51,331 nt of DNA from an uncultured Bacteroidales bacterium (GCA_944326335.1 CALVDM010000018.1:1-51331); one strand, 5' to 3'. Shown: positions 27,079 to 35,534, counted from the first letter of the stretch. The notes: generated by a model not told the origin, from the letters alone. Program-made: numbers and translations.

Positions 27079-28005
27079 TCATTCATGCAGGCCTTTGGAA
27101 CGGAGATAGCCGAGCAGCATCTCCGGTCTGTCCGTCTGTATCATCGTGGCGCCGAGGGCAATCACCTGGTCGTATATTTCCGCAGGATTCCCGCAGGCAA
27201 GGGCGGCATCGTCGTCAAGATATCCGCACAGCGACCCCCAAATCGTGTTCACCCACAGTCTGGAGCCGCTATGGACAATCTTCTCCATGGCGTCCTCAAC
27301 TTCAGGTGTCATCCTGGACCAGCAAAGTTCGAATGCGACAGGCATGCTGGCTTCCCCGCTCATGTACTCATCCAAAAGAGCCTTTCCTTCCGGTTTCAGG
27401 ATATCTATTATCGGCATGTACATGAGATTTTCCTCATGGGCAGCCATCCTTGCCGCAACATCCTCCACCGGTTTTTTGCCTTTTATCAGTATCTGGTCCG
27501 CCACACCTGCCTCCTCTGCAACTGCAAGCACCATATCATAATACTCGTATCCCTTGTCGACATTCACGACTATCCTGTCCCGGCAGCACTCGAGAGCCTC
27601 GCGTAAAGAGCATATATGCATGGAATCAGTGACCACACCATGGGCCCTTTTCAGCCGCAGCTGCATAAGTTCCCCGTAAGTATAGCTGTCCACCGGACCG
27701 GACCCGTCCGTACACCTGTCCACGGTCCTGTCATGACACAGTACAAGCACGCTGTCTTCGGTCATCCTGACATCCATCTCCACGATATCGACGCCCATGC
27801 GTATCACTGACTCTATGGCAGGGATGCTGTTTTCAGGATAATTCCGCCAGTCTCCCCTGTGCGACACGACAAACACCTTTTCCGATGAATTGTCCTGCAG
27901 TTCCGCCATAATCCGGTCTGCCCGGCTGGCACATTCAGGCGCTTTCGCACCACATCCCGGCAGGAGCAACACCGCTGCCAGGACAGCAACATCAAATATT
28001 CTCAT
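27079..28005 (-). CDS. Glycerophosphodiester phosphodiesterase lipoprotein
   Basis: The product is 308 residues with a lipoprotein signal (LLLPGC, Cys18). The GDPD TIM-barrel residues are in place: H49-R50-G51, E58-N59, E76 and D78 in DIVEMDV, and H91-D92. These are the catalytic histidines and metal ligands. The family hydrolyses glycerophosphodiesters to glycerol-3-phosphate and an alcohol; some members cut teichoic acids. A membrane anchor and the downstream GlpT-like antiporter fit a scavenging role. It lies 26 nt after the SGNH gene. Confidence 0.92.
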   Translation of the reverse strand: MRIFDVAVLAAVLLLPGCGAKAPECASRADRIMAELQDNSSEKVFVVSHRGDWRNYPENSIPAIESVIRMGVDIVEMDVRMTEDSVLVLCHDRTVDRCTDGSGPVDSYTYGELMQLRLKRAHGVVTDSMHICSLREALECCRDRIVVNVDKGYEYYDMVLAVAEEAGVADQILIKGKKPVEDVAARMAAHEENLMYMPIIDILKPEGKALLDEYMSGEASMPVAFELCWSRMTPEVEDAMEKIVHSGSRLWVNTIWGSLCGYLDDDAALACGNPAEIYDQVIALGATMIQTDRPEMLLGYLRSKGLHE

Positions 28006-28031
28006 CTAACTCACATTGATTTATCAATCCG

Positions 28032-29522
28032 TCACTGGAGGTATTCGGCAGCCTCGGAATATATTTTCTGCGCCATATAGTCGAAGCCTGCCGCAGTAGG
28101 ATGGCTGCCGGAAACCTTCGGTATATTGTCCGAATCCCCGGAAAAGCTGACGCAAGGTATTCCGAAATGACCGGCAATCGTCTCCACGGATGAGGCATAA
28201 CCGTCTCCGAGTTTGTCCCCCACGACACAGATTATCGAAACTCCGCTGTAATTGGCCTGTATCGTCTTTATCAGTTTGATATACGCCTGCCTGAAATATC
28301 TGTTGTCGAGAGAAGCTGCGTCCGAGCTGTAGTCATAGGAGCCCAATATCACCCCGTTGTTGCTGTCATTAGTGCCTCCGTGTATTACAATCACGTCAGG
28401 GTCATCGAAATCAAGGCATCTCGACACGAAATCCTTGCCCGGATATTTCGGGTCTTCAGACACTCTTGTCCCCGCATAAGAACTGTTAACATCCAGTGTG
28501 GCGTCCGGCATCTGATTATAAATCAGCTTGTACCAGTATGTATCCTTCACACTCTGGACATCACCGGTCGGATAGTAGGCGCCATAACCGGCATCGATAT
28601 AGCCTCTGAAAGTTGAAATGGAATCACCGAGAATCCCGACTTTCCTCAGAGGGCTGCTGTCCGCAGCCGACATGTCCAGAAGAATTTCCTCCACCGCCCC
28701 TGCCGCAATGTCCACAGGTCCGATGTCAAATGTATAAGTTCCACGGTCTGTCCCGACAAGGATTTTTCCGGTAAGCCCTTGCTGCGGGAATATGGTCATA
28801 CCGACTTCTTCCGCGTTCTCATAGCCATGCGCAACCGTCACTCCGCACAGGACATCCACATTCACTTCGCCTGCACCCTCAGATATCTGTCCGCGATTTC
28901 CGGAGATGATATCCACAGGCATCTCTCCCGTAAGGAAGAAGCCGTCATCTGCCACGAATGAAACTCCGGTGACGGTTTCACCTTCCGCGCTATGTCCGGA
29001 GTCATAGATTTTCAATGCAATGGCTGAAGTGACCGGCACCATCTCCACTTCCGCCTGCCTTCCGTCACCGATAATGCCTGCCGTCGAAAAGAAGAGCATG
29101 TTCGAGGAAACATCCTGTCCGTAAGAGCCTGCTGCAGTTTTCGGCTGGTCTGCCGGAACAGAGAATGCGACAGTGCCGTCAAATCCGTCCGGCTCATACC
29201 CGCATCTGAGACACCACACTTTCCCGGCTGCATCGTCAACCTCGGCAACCGCTGTGGCGGATGCTCCGTCCGTCAGCGATATCATGGCGTCTGACACATC
29301 CCTTGCATCCGACACGACTGTAAATCCGGTCCCGTATTCCCACCATGGATAATATCCGTCTTCCGCAGATGGCGCCGAAATGCTGACCATCAGCCCTGAC
29401 ACCGAACCGGAAGGGGACACGAATATCGGGCTGTCCTTGCCGCAGGACGAAAGCATTGCCGCACATAGCGGCAATGCTGCATAAACCGACAATCTGGAAA
29501 TATTCATATTCTGTCCTTTCAT
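28032..29522 (-). CDS. SGNH/GDSL hydrolase lipoprotein with a fimbrillin-like N-terminal domain
   Basis: The product is 496 residues. Its ATG at 29522 overlaps the upstream stop (ATGA), so translation is probably coupled; a second ATG lies 5 codons in. It has a lipoprotein signal ending LSSC (Cys27). Residues about 35-285 form a beta-rich region resembling fimbrillin-like domains (VTSAIALKIYDS, FFLTGEMPVDI). The C-terminal SGNH domain has GDSIS (299-303, nucleophile S301), a GGTND block and the final SHPTAAG block. Such enzymes are esterases; the leaving group is unknown. In this operon it could remove ester-linked acyl or alanyl groups from a phosphodiester substrate (inference). Confidence 0.83.
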   Translation of the reverse strand: MKGQNMNISRLSVYAALPLCAAMLSSCGKDSPIFVSPSGSVSGLMVSISAPSAEDGYYPWWEYGTGFTVVSDARDVSDAMISLTDGASATAVAEVDDAAGKVWCLRCGYEPDGFDGTVAFSVPADQPKTAAGSYGQDVSSNMLFFSTAGIIGDGRQAEVEMVPVTSAIALKIYDSGHSAEGETVTGVSFVADDGFFLTGEMPVDIISGNRGQISEGAGEVNVDVLCGVTVAHGYENAEEVGMTIFPQQGLTGKILVGTDRGTYTFDIGPVDIAAGAVEEILLDMSAADSSPLRKVGILGDSISTFRGYIDAGYGAYYPTGDVQSVKDTYWYKLIYNQMPDATLDVNSSYAGTRVSEDPKYPGKDFVSRCLDFDDPDVIVIHGGTNDSNNGVILGSYDYSSDAASLDNRYFRQAYIKLIKTIQANYSGVSIICVVGDKLGDGYASSVETIAGHFGIPCVSFSGDSDNIPKVSGSHPTAAGFDYMAQKIYSEAAEYLQ

Positions 29523-30925
29523 TTCTGCATTCCGGTACGTCTGGCGTTGCCTCCGAACTGCGACCAGTCAGAATCTGCCGCAGATGTCACGCCTTCAACC
29601 TTGAATGCGTACAATGTACATACACCTTCCTTTTCTGCAGCCACATACACTGTCCCGTCGTCCGCAATAGCCGGAGAAGCCCATGCCGAATCTCCGAGGT
29701 CGGTGGAGAACAGCTGTTCTCCATCTGGAGAAACTATGGTGTAACCTCCGCCCAGGTCACAGACATGGATATTCCCGAGATTGTCTATGGCAGGAACCGT
29801 CTGCACGTTTGCACCGAGAGATACTCCCCACTTCCGTGAACCTGTCGATGCATCCACTGCAAACACTTCGGCACCCTGGGAGCCCGCATAGATGGTGAGC
29901 CCGTCCGCACTCATGACGAATCCGGCACCTTTGCATATCTGCCCGCCGGTCACATCTTCTGAGAACCATACGACCGTAGCCTTTGAAGAACCGTCATATC
30001 CGTTTATGTCGAAACACCAGGCAGAGGATGAAGACCCGACATAAAGATAGCCCCTGGAGTCCACCATCGGCTGCACACCGTTTGCAGACACATCCCCGTA
30101 GCCTATTGCTCCGGTAATGTCAGGAATCACGGCGAACTTGCCGGTCGAATTGTCTATCCATATAGGCAGGAACCCGTTTGGGCCGGTCCCTGCAAAGAAG
30201 AACTGTCCGGCCTTGGTGGCACATATTCCGCCGCCGACCCCTGTCAGCTTGGAACTTGCCACCTTCCTTCCCGTTGCCTTGTCCCAGACATAGGAAGAGC
30301 CTGATGTGGCACGGTTTGCGACAGCTATATAATCATCAGTCACCACCGGGGCAAGCCACGGGATTCTCGACCCCTGGTTCGGCCATGTGACCTCCCATTC
30401 CTTGTCTCCGGTCTCCCCGTTTATCCTGAAGCCTTTGCAAGCCTCGGCCTTTTGCCCTCCCACTGCCACATAGACAGAACCGTCTGCCGGGTCTACGGAA
30501 GGGGATGAGCCTTCATTCTCGGACATTGCCGTCACTCCGTTGTCAATGAAGCTGAAACGCCATTTCTCCTCTCCGGTCTGTCTGTCGACGGCTACAAGAT
30601 TGCCTTCAGTGGACAGGGCATACACATACTTGTCTCCGACTGCCGGGGAAGAACCTATCAGGCTCCCGCCCTCGGCATAAGGATAAGACCAGAGTATCGA
30701 AGCCAGCTGTTCAGGCTGGACCTCGATTTCCTTGGAAACAGTCCCTTCCAGACCCTCGCTGTCCTTTACCGTGAGTGTCACCGTGTATTTGCCTTCCGCC
30801 TGATATACGTGCTCCGGATCCTGTTCATCGGAACCTGTCCCGTCACCGAAAGTCCATTGCCAGGAAACCAAGGCTCCTTCCACCTCATCCGAGGAAAGGT
30901 CAGAGAATTTCACCGCCTCGTCCAC
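29519..30925 (-). CDS. PKD-domain and PQQ-like beta-propeller protein, N-terminus missing
   Basis: The ORF is 468 residues from a GTG at 30925. It begins in the middle of a PKD domain (SWQWTFGDGTGSDEQDPEHV) and continues as a PQQ/WD40-like propeller with blades such as GEEKWRFSF, GDKEWEVTW and GSRKWGVSL. The frame stays open upstream to 30988, adding ADFSYSPEAVY, the missing first PKD strand, but there is no start codon and no signal peptide before an in-frame TAG at 30989-30991. Intact relatives are exported lipoproteins. The 5' part has apparently been lost at a junction with the sigma gene (see findings), so the product may be absent or stay in the cytoplasm. Confidence 0.75.
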   Translation of the reverse strand: MDEAVKFSDLSSDEVEGALVSWQWTFGDGTGSDEQDPEHVYQAEGKYTVTLTVKDSEGLEGTVSKEIEVQPEQLASILWSYPYAEGGSLIGSSPAVGDKYVYALSTEGNLVAVDRQTGEEKWRFSFIDNGVTAMSENEGSSPSVDPADGSVYVAVGGQKAEACKGFRINGETGDKEWEVTWPNQGSRIPWLAPVVTDDYIAVANRATSGSSYVWDKATGRKVASSKLTGVGGGICATKAGQFFFAGTGPNGFLPIWIDNSTGKFAVIPDITGAIGYGDVSANGVQPMVDSRGYLYVGSSSSAWCFDINGYDGSSKATVVWFSEDVTGGQICKGAGFVMSADGLTIYAGSQGAEVFAVDASTGSRKWGVSLGANVQTVPAIDNLGNIHVCDLGGGYTIVSPDGEQLFSTDLGDSAWASPAIADDGTVYVAAEKEGVCTLYAFKVEGVTSAADSDWSQFGGNARRTGMQK

Positions 30926-30935
30926 ATAGACGGCT

Positions 30936-31487
30936 TCAGGAGAATAAGAGAAGTCGGCGACAGGCCAGAGCTTTGGACATGTGGTACTCTACGGTTTTTG
31001 TGGAAATGCCGAGCTGCATGGAGATTTCCTTGTGTGAAAGCCCGTCGCGACGGCTCATGCGGAAGACTCTCCGCCTCTGTTCCGGCATATTCTCCACTGC
31101 CATGTTCATGAGCATGTTGAGGTCCTTGGCGGAAATTTTCCCTTCCATATCCTCGGAGCGGAGTATGTCGCCGAGCTCCATGCTGTCCTGCAGGCCGTTT
31201 GTGGGTTTGCGTCTGGAGAATGTATCATAGACAGCATTTCTGACCATCTTGAAAAGGTATGCCCGGAAAGAGTGTACGCCTGACATGGAACTGCGGTTCT
31301 CCCATATCTTCAGGAAGATGTTCTGTGTGATGTCATCAACCTCTTCCTTTCTCTTCAGAAGCGACAGGACGAACTGCTCCACTATCGGCGAGTACCTCAT
31401 ATATAATGTGTCGAAAGCTTCATAGGACCCTTCCGACAATTCCCGGAGACAGAGGCTGTCGTCCATACCAGTATCTTTTCCTTTCAT
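30936..31487 (-). CDS. ECF RNA polymerase sigma factor, altered C-terminal tail
   Basis: The product is 183 residues from the ATG at 31487, preceded by GGAGGAAT (the open frame extends to 31520). Region 2 (AFDTLYMRYSP, DDITQNIFLKIWENR) and region 4 (LSHKEISMQLGISTKTVEYH) are complete. The expected last helix after SKAL (usually LKxLRKxL in relatives) is replaced by ACRRLLLFS. This is the Bacteroidota FecI-like type that normally sits next to a FecR anti-sigma gene and a susC/susD pair, none of which is here. The sigma factor probably still binds DNA. Confidence 0.85.
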   Translation of the reverse strand: MKGKDTGMDDSLCLRELSEGSYEAFDTLYMRYSPIVEQFVLSLLKRKEEVDDITQNIFLKIWENRSSMSGVHSFRAYLFKMVRNAVYDTFSRRKPTNGLQDSMELGDILRSEDMEGKISAKDLNMLMNMAVENMPEQRRRVFRMSRRDGLSHKEISMQLGISTKTVEYHMSKALACRRLLLFS

Positions 31488-31508
31488 ATTCCTCCAGTTC
31501 AGGCCCTG

Positions 31509-31516
31509 CAAATATA
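31509..31516 (-). promoter_or_regulatory. -7 promoter box of the ECF sigma operon
   Basis: The minus strand reads TATATTTG, exactly matching TAnnTTTG, 21 nt before the sigma ATG. It gives a short leader. It would drive the whole sigma-propeller-esterase-GDPD-antiporter transcript. Confidence 0.6.
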
Positions 31517-31683
31517 GCATATACTTTCAAGAAACAGTCCCGTGTCCGTGTCATAAATTTTTATGAACTTTTTGCCGGAGCCCCGGGAGCAGCCGGCGTT
31601 CTTCCGGACCGCTTTCCGGTGTACTTCCGATCCCTCCCGAAAAGAATTTTTTGAAAATTCGACAGTTTCTCAAAACAGTTTCT
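31517..31683. other. Non-coding spacer between two divergent promoters
   Basis: This spacer has an AT-rich palindrome CATAAA-TT-TTTATG at 31551-31564, then a GC-rich block (about 31570-31640) containing GCCGG/CCGGC and CCGG repeats, then an AT-rich run. No ORF with coding character was recognised. It probably only holds the upstream parts of the promoters on either side. Confidence 0.4.
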
Positions 31684-31691
31684 TATATTTG
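31684..31691 (+). promoter_or_regulatory. -7 promoter box upstream of the small ORF and phosphopantetheinyl transferase
   Basis: TATATTTG matches TAnnTTTG exactly. The inferred transcript starts near 31698, leaving an A-rich leader before the GTG at 31731. It sits back to back with the sigma-operon promoter, 168 nt away. Confidence 0.6.
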
Positions 31692-31730
31692 CAGACTGAA
31701 AAACAGGCAGTTTAAAAGAAAAACAACCAA

Positions 31731-31931
31731 GTGGAACCTCCCAGTCCAATATTGAACGCTTCGAACGCCGCTGCGGACGCGATGTCTGATGATCCGCTGG
31801 CGGATTATATCCTCATGATACTCGACAGTGAGTCTGCGTCCGGAGACGGGTGCGGACAGCATCTCGTATGTGCATATACTGCGCGTACGGGGCTGCTGTA
31901 CATAGGGGCGACCGGGGAGGAACTTTCATGA
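31731..31931 (+). CDS. Possible small protein of unknown function (66 or 49 residues)
   Basis: This open frame starts at a GTG (31731) just downstream of a consensus promoter; an internal ATG at 31782 gives 49 residues. Codon use (ATA, GGG, CTC, GAC) resembles that of neighbouring genes. The peptide includes DPLADYILMILDSESAS and two cysteines, with no signal peptide and no family I recognise. Its stop lies 13 nt before the phosphopantetheinyl transferase ATG, so the two would be co-transcribed. It may instead be only a leader. Confidence 0.4.
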   Translation: MEPPSPILNASNAAADAMSDDPLADYILMILDSESASGDGCGQHLVCAYTARTGLLYIGATGEELS

Positions 31932-31944
31932 CAATCATTTAAGT

Positions 31945-32580
31945 ATGGGACTATATCTAAGGAAAACTCTTGATAATAAAGCAGAGATAGGTGTCTGGAA
32001 AATTACGGAGACCGAGAAGCAGCTCGTGGACATGAGTTCCGTGCCTTCCGACGAGATGGAGGAGATTTCCCTCATACGCAGCGAGAGTCTCAGGAAGCAG
32101 AAACTTGCTGTCAGAGCCCTTCTCAACGAAATGTTCGACGAGAAGGTGTATCTCGGACACCACGACAACGGCAAACCGTTTCTCGAGAACTGCATCACGA
32201 ACATCAGCATCACGCATTCCGAGAAATACGTGGCCGTAATCACACACGACGAGGACGACCTCGGAATAGACATCGAGTCTCTCGACAGGGATTTTTCAGC
32301 CGTGGAGAAGAAGGCCCTCTCGGAGGAGGAGATAGAAGACCTCGACGACGACACGAAGAACGAGCAGCTCGCCATATACTGGTGCGCAAAGGAAGCCATC
32401 TACAAGAGGATGTCCCAGAACAGGGTCGATTTCGCAGAGCAGATAGAGGTGGAGAAGTTCACCCTGAAAGGCAAGGGGGAGCTCGAGGCCACCTTCACCC
32501 ACAAGGACGGACACGAGGAGGATTTCGAGCTCGGATACGTCATCTTCGACAGGCATGTTCTCGTGTGGGTCGTCGGCTGA
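31945..32580 (+). CDS. 4'-phosphopantetheinyl transferase superfamily protein
   Basis: The product is 211 residues, the length of Sfp/AcpT-type enzymes. The magnesium and catalytic motifs are LGIDIESLDRDF and WCAKEAIYKRM. The enzyme transfers phosphopantetheine from coenzyme A to a serine of acyl or peptidyl carrier proteins. No carrier-protein or synthase gene is in the window, so its partner is unknown; it may serve fatty-acid or aryl-polyene synthesis elsewhere. A terminator-like hairpin lies 54 nt after its stop. Confidence 0.9.
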   Translation: MGLYLRKTLDNKAEIGVWKITETEKQLVDMSSVPSDEMEEISLIRSESLRKQKLAVRALLNEMFDEKVYLGHHDNGKPFLENCITNISITHSEKYVAVITHDEDDLGIDIESLDRDFSAVEKKALSEEEIEDLDDDTKNEQLAIYWCAKEAIYKRMSQNRVDFAEQIEVEKFTLKGKGELEATFTHKDGHEEDFELGYVIFDRHVLVWVVG

Positions 32581-32634
32581 CAGTGTAACAGTTTTGTTAT
32601 GCAATTTTGAAGTTTTCCAAATTGATTCATTTAT

Positions 32635-32668
32635 AATCTTCTGTTAACCAACATGTTAACAGAAGATT
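32635..32668 (+). terminator. Perfect 14-bp inverted repeat, probable terminator
   Basis: AATCTTCTGTTAAC and its complement GTTAACAGAAGATT are separated by CAACAT and followed by TTTCTTATT. The U-rich tail on the plus strand fits an intrinsic terminator for the phosphopantetheinyl transferase transcript, upstream of the nrdD promoter. Confidence 0.65.
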
Positions 32669-32675
32669 TTCTTAT

Positions 32676-32684
32676 TGTGGATAA
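32676..32684 (-). promoter_or_regulatory. DnaA-box-like sequence upstream of nrdD
   Basis: TGTGGATAA is the exact complement of the DnaA box TTATCCACA and lies 42 nt before the nrdD -7 box. DnaA regulates aerobic nrdAB in Escherichia coli, so control of this reductase by DnaA is conceivable. A single 9-mer can occur by chance. Confidence 0.35.
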
Positions 32685-32725
32685 CTTTTTACACCCTTTT
32701 CCTAACATCCTACGGATAATTGGAG

Positions 32726-32733
32726 TATCTTTG
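32726..32733 (+). promoter_or_regulatory. -7 promoter box of nrdDG
   Basis: TATCTTTG is an exact TAnnTTTG match, 72 nt before the nrdD ATG. A leader of about 65 nt follows. No palindromic NrdR box was seen next to it. Confidence 0.55.
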
Positions 32734-32804
32734 TTTTCCGTTACCCGGAAGAGGGCGGACATATTTTTCGTCGATTCATATTTATACTGATAAATCTCTG
32801 GATT

Positions 32805-35012
32805 ATGGTAAAATTCGTTGTAAAGCGCGACGGGCGTATTGTCGACTTTGACAAGAGGAAAATCGTGGATGCCGTACTGAAGGCAATGGATGTGACGGAG
32901 CAGGGGGAAGACATCGTCCTCGCTGCCGAGATTGCAGCGGCCATCGCCAAGATAGAAACGGAAAGCATGAGCGTGGAGGACATCCAGGACCATGTGGAAA
33001 TGGAGCTGATGAACAGCCCGCGCAAGGAAGTCGCAAAGAAGTACATCGCTTACCGCAACCAGAGGAATCTCGCCAGGAAAGCCAAGTCCCGCGAAATTTT
33101 CAAGGAGATAATCGAGGCCCAGGCCACGGATGTGACAAGGGAGAACGCCAACATGAACGCCGACACCCCTGCCGGGATGATGATGAAGTTCGCTTCGGAA
33201 TCCACAAAGTCGTTCGTGGACGAATGCCTCCTGTCCGAAGATGTCAAGGATGCCGTAAGGAACGGATACATCCACATCCATGACAAGGACTACTACCCGA
33301 CAAAGAGCCTCACCTGCGTCCAGCATCCTCTGGACAAGATACTGAAGAACGGTTTCTTCGCCGGTCATGGCGAATCGCGTCCGGCAAAGCGGATAGAGAC
33401 GGCAAGCATACTCGGCTGCATCTCCATGGAGACTGTGCAGAACGAGATGCATGGAGGCCAGGCCATCCCGGCATTCGACTTCTACATGGCTCCTTTCGTG
33501 AGGAAGACCTTCCACGAGGAGATAGACAAGATAAGCGACATGCTCGGAAAGGACTTCAGCCATCTGAAGGATGTCCGGCTCGATGACTACATAAAGAGAG
33601 ACCTCCTCGGGATACAGGGGGACGAGAGGGTGCTCCAGCATGCCATAAACATGACAGTGAGCAGGGTGCACCAGTCCATGGAAGCCTTCGTGCACAACAT
33701 GAACTCGATTCACTCCAGAGGCGGGAACCAGGTGGTCTTCAGTTCGATAAACTACGGCACGGACACCTCCGCTGAAGGAAGGTGCATAATAAGGGAAATC
33801 CTCAACACCACATACGAAGGTGTAGGCAACGGCTCCACGGCCATATTCCCTATCCAGATATGGAAAAAGAAGAGAGGCGTCAGCTACCTGCCCGAGGACA
33901 GGAACTATGACCTCTACAAATTCGCATGCAAGGTGTCTGCAAGGAGGTTCTTCCCGAACTTCCTGAACCTCGACGCCACATTCAACCAACACGAGCTGTG
34001 GAGAGCTGACGACCCGGAGAGGTTCAACTACGAGGTGGCTACTATGGGATGCCGCACGAGAGTGTTCGAGAACCGTTTCGGACCGAAGACGTCCATAGCA
34101 AGGGGAAACATCTCCTTCACCACGATAAACATCGTCCGCCTTGCAATCGAGTGCATGCAGGAGCCTGACAAGAGCAAGCGCATCCAGATGTTCTTCGAAA
34201 AGCTCGACTGGGCCCTCAACATCACTGCAAAGCAGCTTTGCGAAAGGTATAATTTCCAGAAGACCGCCATGAAGAAGCAGTTCCCTCTGCTCATGAGCTC
34301 CCTGTGGCTCGGCAGCGAGAACCTGAAGGAAGACGACACTATCGAGTCCGTAATCAACCAGGGCACGCTCGGAGTCGGGTTCATAGGTCTGGCCGAGACA
34401 CTCATCGCCCTCATAGGCAAGCATCACGGGGAGTCTGAGGAGGCACAGGACCTCGGGCTGAGGATTGTATCATACATGAGGGACAAGGTGAACGAGTTCT
34501 CCGAAAGGTACCAGCACAATTTCAGCGTGCTTGCCACACCTGCGGAAGGCCTTGCCGGAAGGTTCACGAAAATGGACAAGAAGAAATTCGGCATAATCCC
34601 GGGAGTCACGGACAAGGAATACTACACAAATTCCAACCATGTCCCTGTCTACTATCACTGCACCCCGAAACACAAGGCCGAAGTGGAGGCTCCTTACCAT
34701 GCGCTGACAGGCGGCGGACATATCTTCTATGTGGAGATAGACGGCGACGCCACACATAACCCGGAGGCTATCATGGCCATCGTGGACCTCATGGACAAGT
34801 ACAACATGGGCTACGGTTCCGTCAACCACAACAGGAACCGCTGCATGGACTGCGGATTCGAGAATGCCGATGCCGATCTCGAGGAATGCCCCAAGTGCCA
34901 CAGCAAAAACATCGACAAGCTGCAGAGGATAACGGGCTACCTCGTAGGTACCACGGCAAGATGGAACAGCGCGAAACTCGCAGAACTGAAGGACCGCGTC
35001 GTTCATAAATAA
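32805..35012 (+). CDS. nrdD: Anaerobic ribonucleoside-triphosphate reductase, catalytic subunit
   Basis: The product is 735 residues, normal for class III NrdD. An ATP-cone allosteric domain is at the N-terminus (VKRDGRIVDFDKRKIVDAVL). The C-terminal zinc site has C680, C683, C695 and C698. The glycyl radical glycine is G711 in RITGYLVGTTARWN. It reduces ribonucleotides to deoxyribonucleotides without oxygen, showing that the organism grows anaerobically. nrdG, its activase, starts 15 nt downstream. Confidence 0.97.
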   Translation: MVKFVVKRDGRIVDFDKRKIVDAVLKAMDVTEQGEDIVLAAEIAAAIAKIETESMSVEDIQDHVEMELMNSPRKEVAKKYIAYRNQRNLARKAKSREIFKEIIEAQATDVTRENANMNADTPAGMMMKFASESTKSFVDECLLSEDVKDAVRNGYIHIHDKDYYPTKSLTCVQHPLDKILKNGFFAGHGESRPAKRIETASILGCISMETVQNEMHGGQAIPAFDFYMAPFVRKTFHEEIDKISDMLGKDFSHLKDVRLDDYIKRDLLGIQGDERVLQHAINMTVSRVHQSMEAFVHNMNSIHSRGGNQVVFSSINYGTDTSAEGRCIIREILNTTYEGVGNGSTAIFPIQIWKKKRGVSYLPEDRNYDLYKFACKVSARRFFPNFLNLDATFNQHELWRADDPERFNYEVATMGCRTRVFENRFGPKTSIARGNISFTTINIVRLAIECMQEPDKSKRIQMFFEKLDWALNITAKQLCERYNFQKTAMKKQFPLLMSSLWLGSENLKEDDTIESVINQGTLGVGFIGLAETLIALIGKHHGESEEAQDLGLRIVSYMRDKVNEFSERYQHNFSVLATPAEGLAGRFTKMDKKKFGIIPGVTDKEYYTNSNHVPVYYHCTPKHKAEVEAPYHALTGGGHIFYVEIDGDATHNPEAIMAIVDLMDKYNMGYGSVNHNRNRCMDCGFENADADLEECPKCHSKNIDKLQRITGYLVGTTARWNSAKLAELKDRVVHK

Positions 35013-35027
35013 ATCCACACACAAGAA

Positions 35028-35534
35028 GTGAAAATACGGATACTGGACATTCTGGAGGAGACCATGGCTGACGGCCCTGGTCTCCGTACTTCAATATACT
35101 GCGCTGGATGCGGCCATCACTGCCCCGGATGCCACAATCCCCAGTCATGGGACTTTGACGGCGGACATGAGACATCTGTCGATGAGCTGTTCGAAGTCGT
35201 CAGGGCGGACGAATTCAGCAATGTGACATTCACCGGCGGAGACCCCCTGTATCAGGTGGAGGCATTCACTGCCCTTGCACGCAGAATCAAGGAGGAGACC
35301 GGCAAGACAATCTGGTGCTACACGGGATTCACCTACGAGGAAATCCTCGCGGACAAGAGGCTGTCAATGATACTGCCTTACATAGATGTGCTGGTCGACG
35401 GCCCGTTCATACTCTCCCTCAGGGACACGGAACTGCTTTTCAGAGGCAGTTCCAACCAGCGCATAATACACCTGCACGGAAATCCTGAAGAGGATGTCAT
35501 CCCCGGGACGGTGAAGATAATACAGCCGAGATGA
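35028..35534 (+). CDS. nrdG: Anaerobic ribonucleotide reductase activating protein (radical SAM)
   Basis: The product is 168 residues from a GTG at 35028, immediately before the conserved start KIRILDILEETMADGPG. The radical SAM cysteine motif is CAGCGHHCPGC, followed by HNPQSWDF. It generates the glycyl radical on NrdD using S-adenosylmethionine. It is co-transcribed with nrdD. Its last 38 nt overlap the 3' end of the opposite-strand SDR gene. Confidence 0.95.
   Translation: MKIRILDILEETMADGPGLRTSIYCAGCGHHCPGCHNPQSWDFDGGHETSVDELFEVVRADEFSNVTFTGGDPLYQVEAFTALARRIKEETGKTIWCYTGFTYEEILADKRLSMILPYIDVLVDGPFILSLRDTELLFRGSSNQRIIHLHGNPEEDVIPGTVKIIQPR

Noticed and set aside
30936-30990. Programmed frameshift joining the sigma factor to the PKD protein
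   Set aside because: A sigma-propeller fusion makes no biological sense (cytoplasm versus exported), no slippery heptamer was seen, and a deletion explains both altered ends better.
32676-32684. DnaA box as part of a replication origin
   Set aside because: Only one exact box was seen, without a cluster, a dnaA gene or an unwinding-element arrangement.
32631-34427. 598-codon open frame on the minus strand opposite nrdD
   Set aside because: nrdD is unmistakable; the antisense frame reads His/Val-rich sequence without domains and crosses a promoter.
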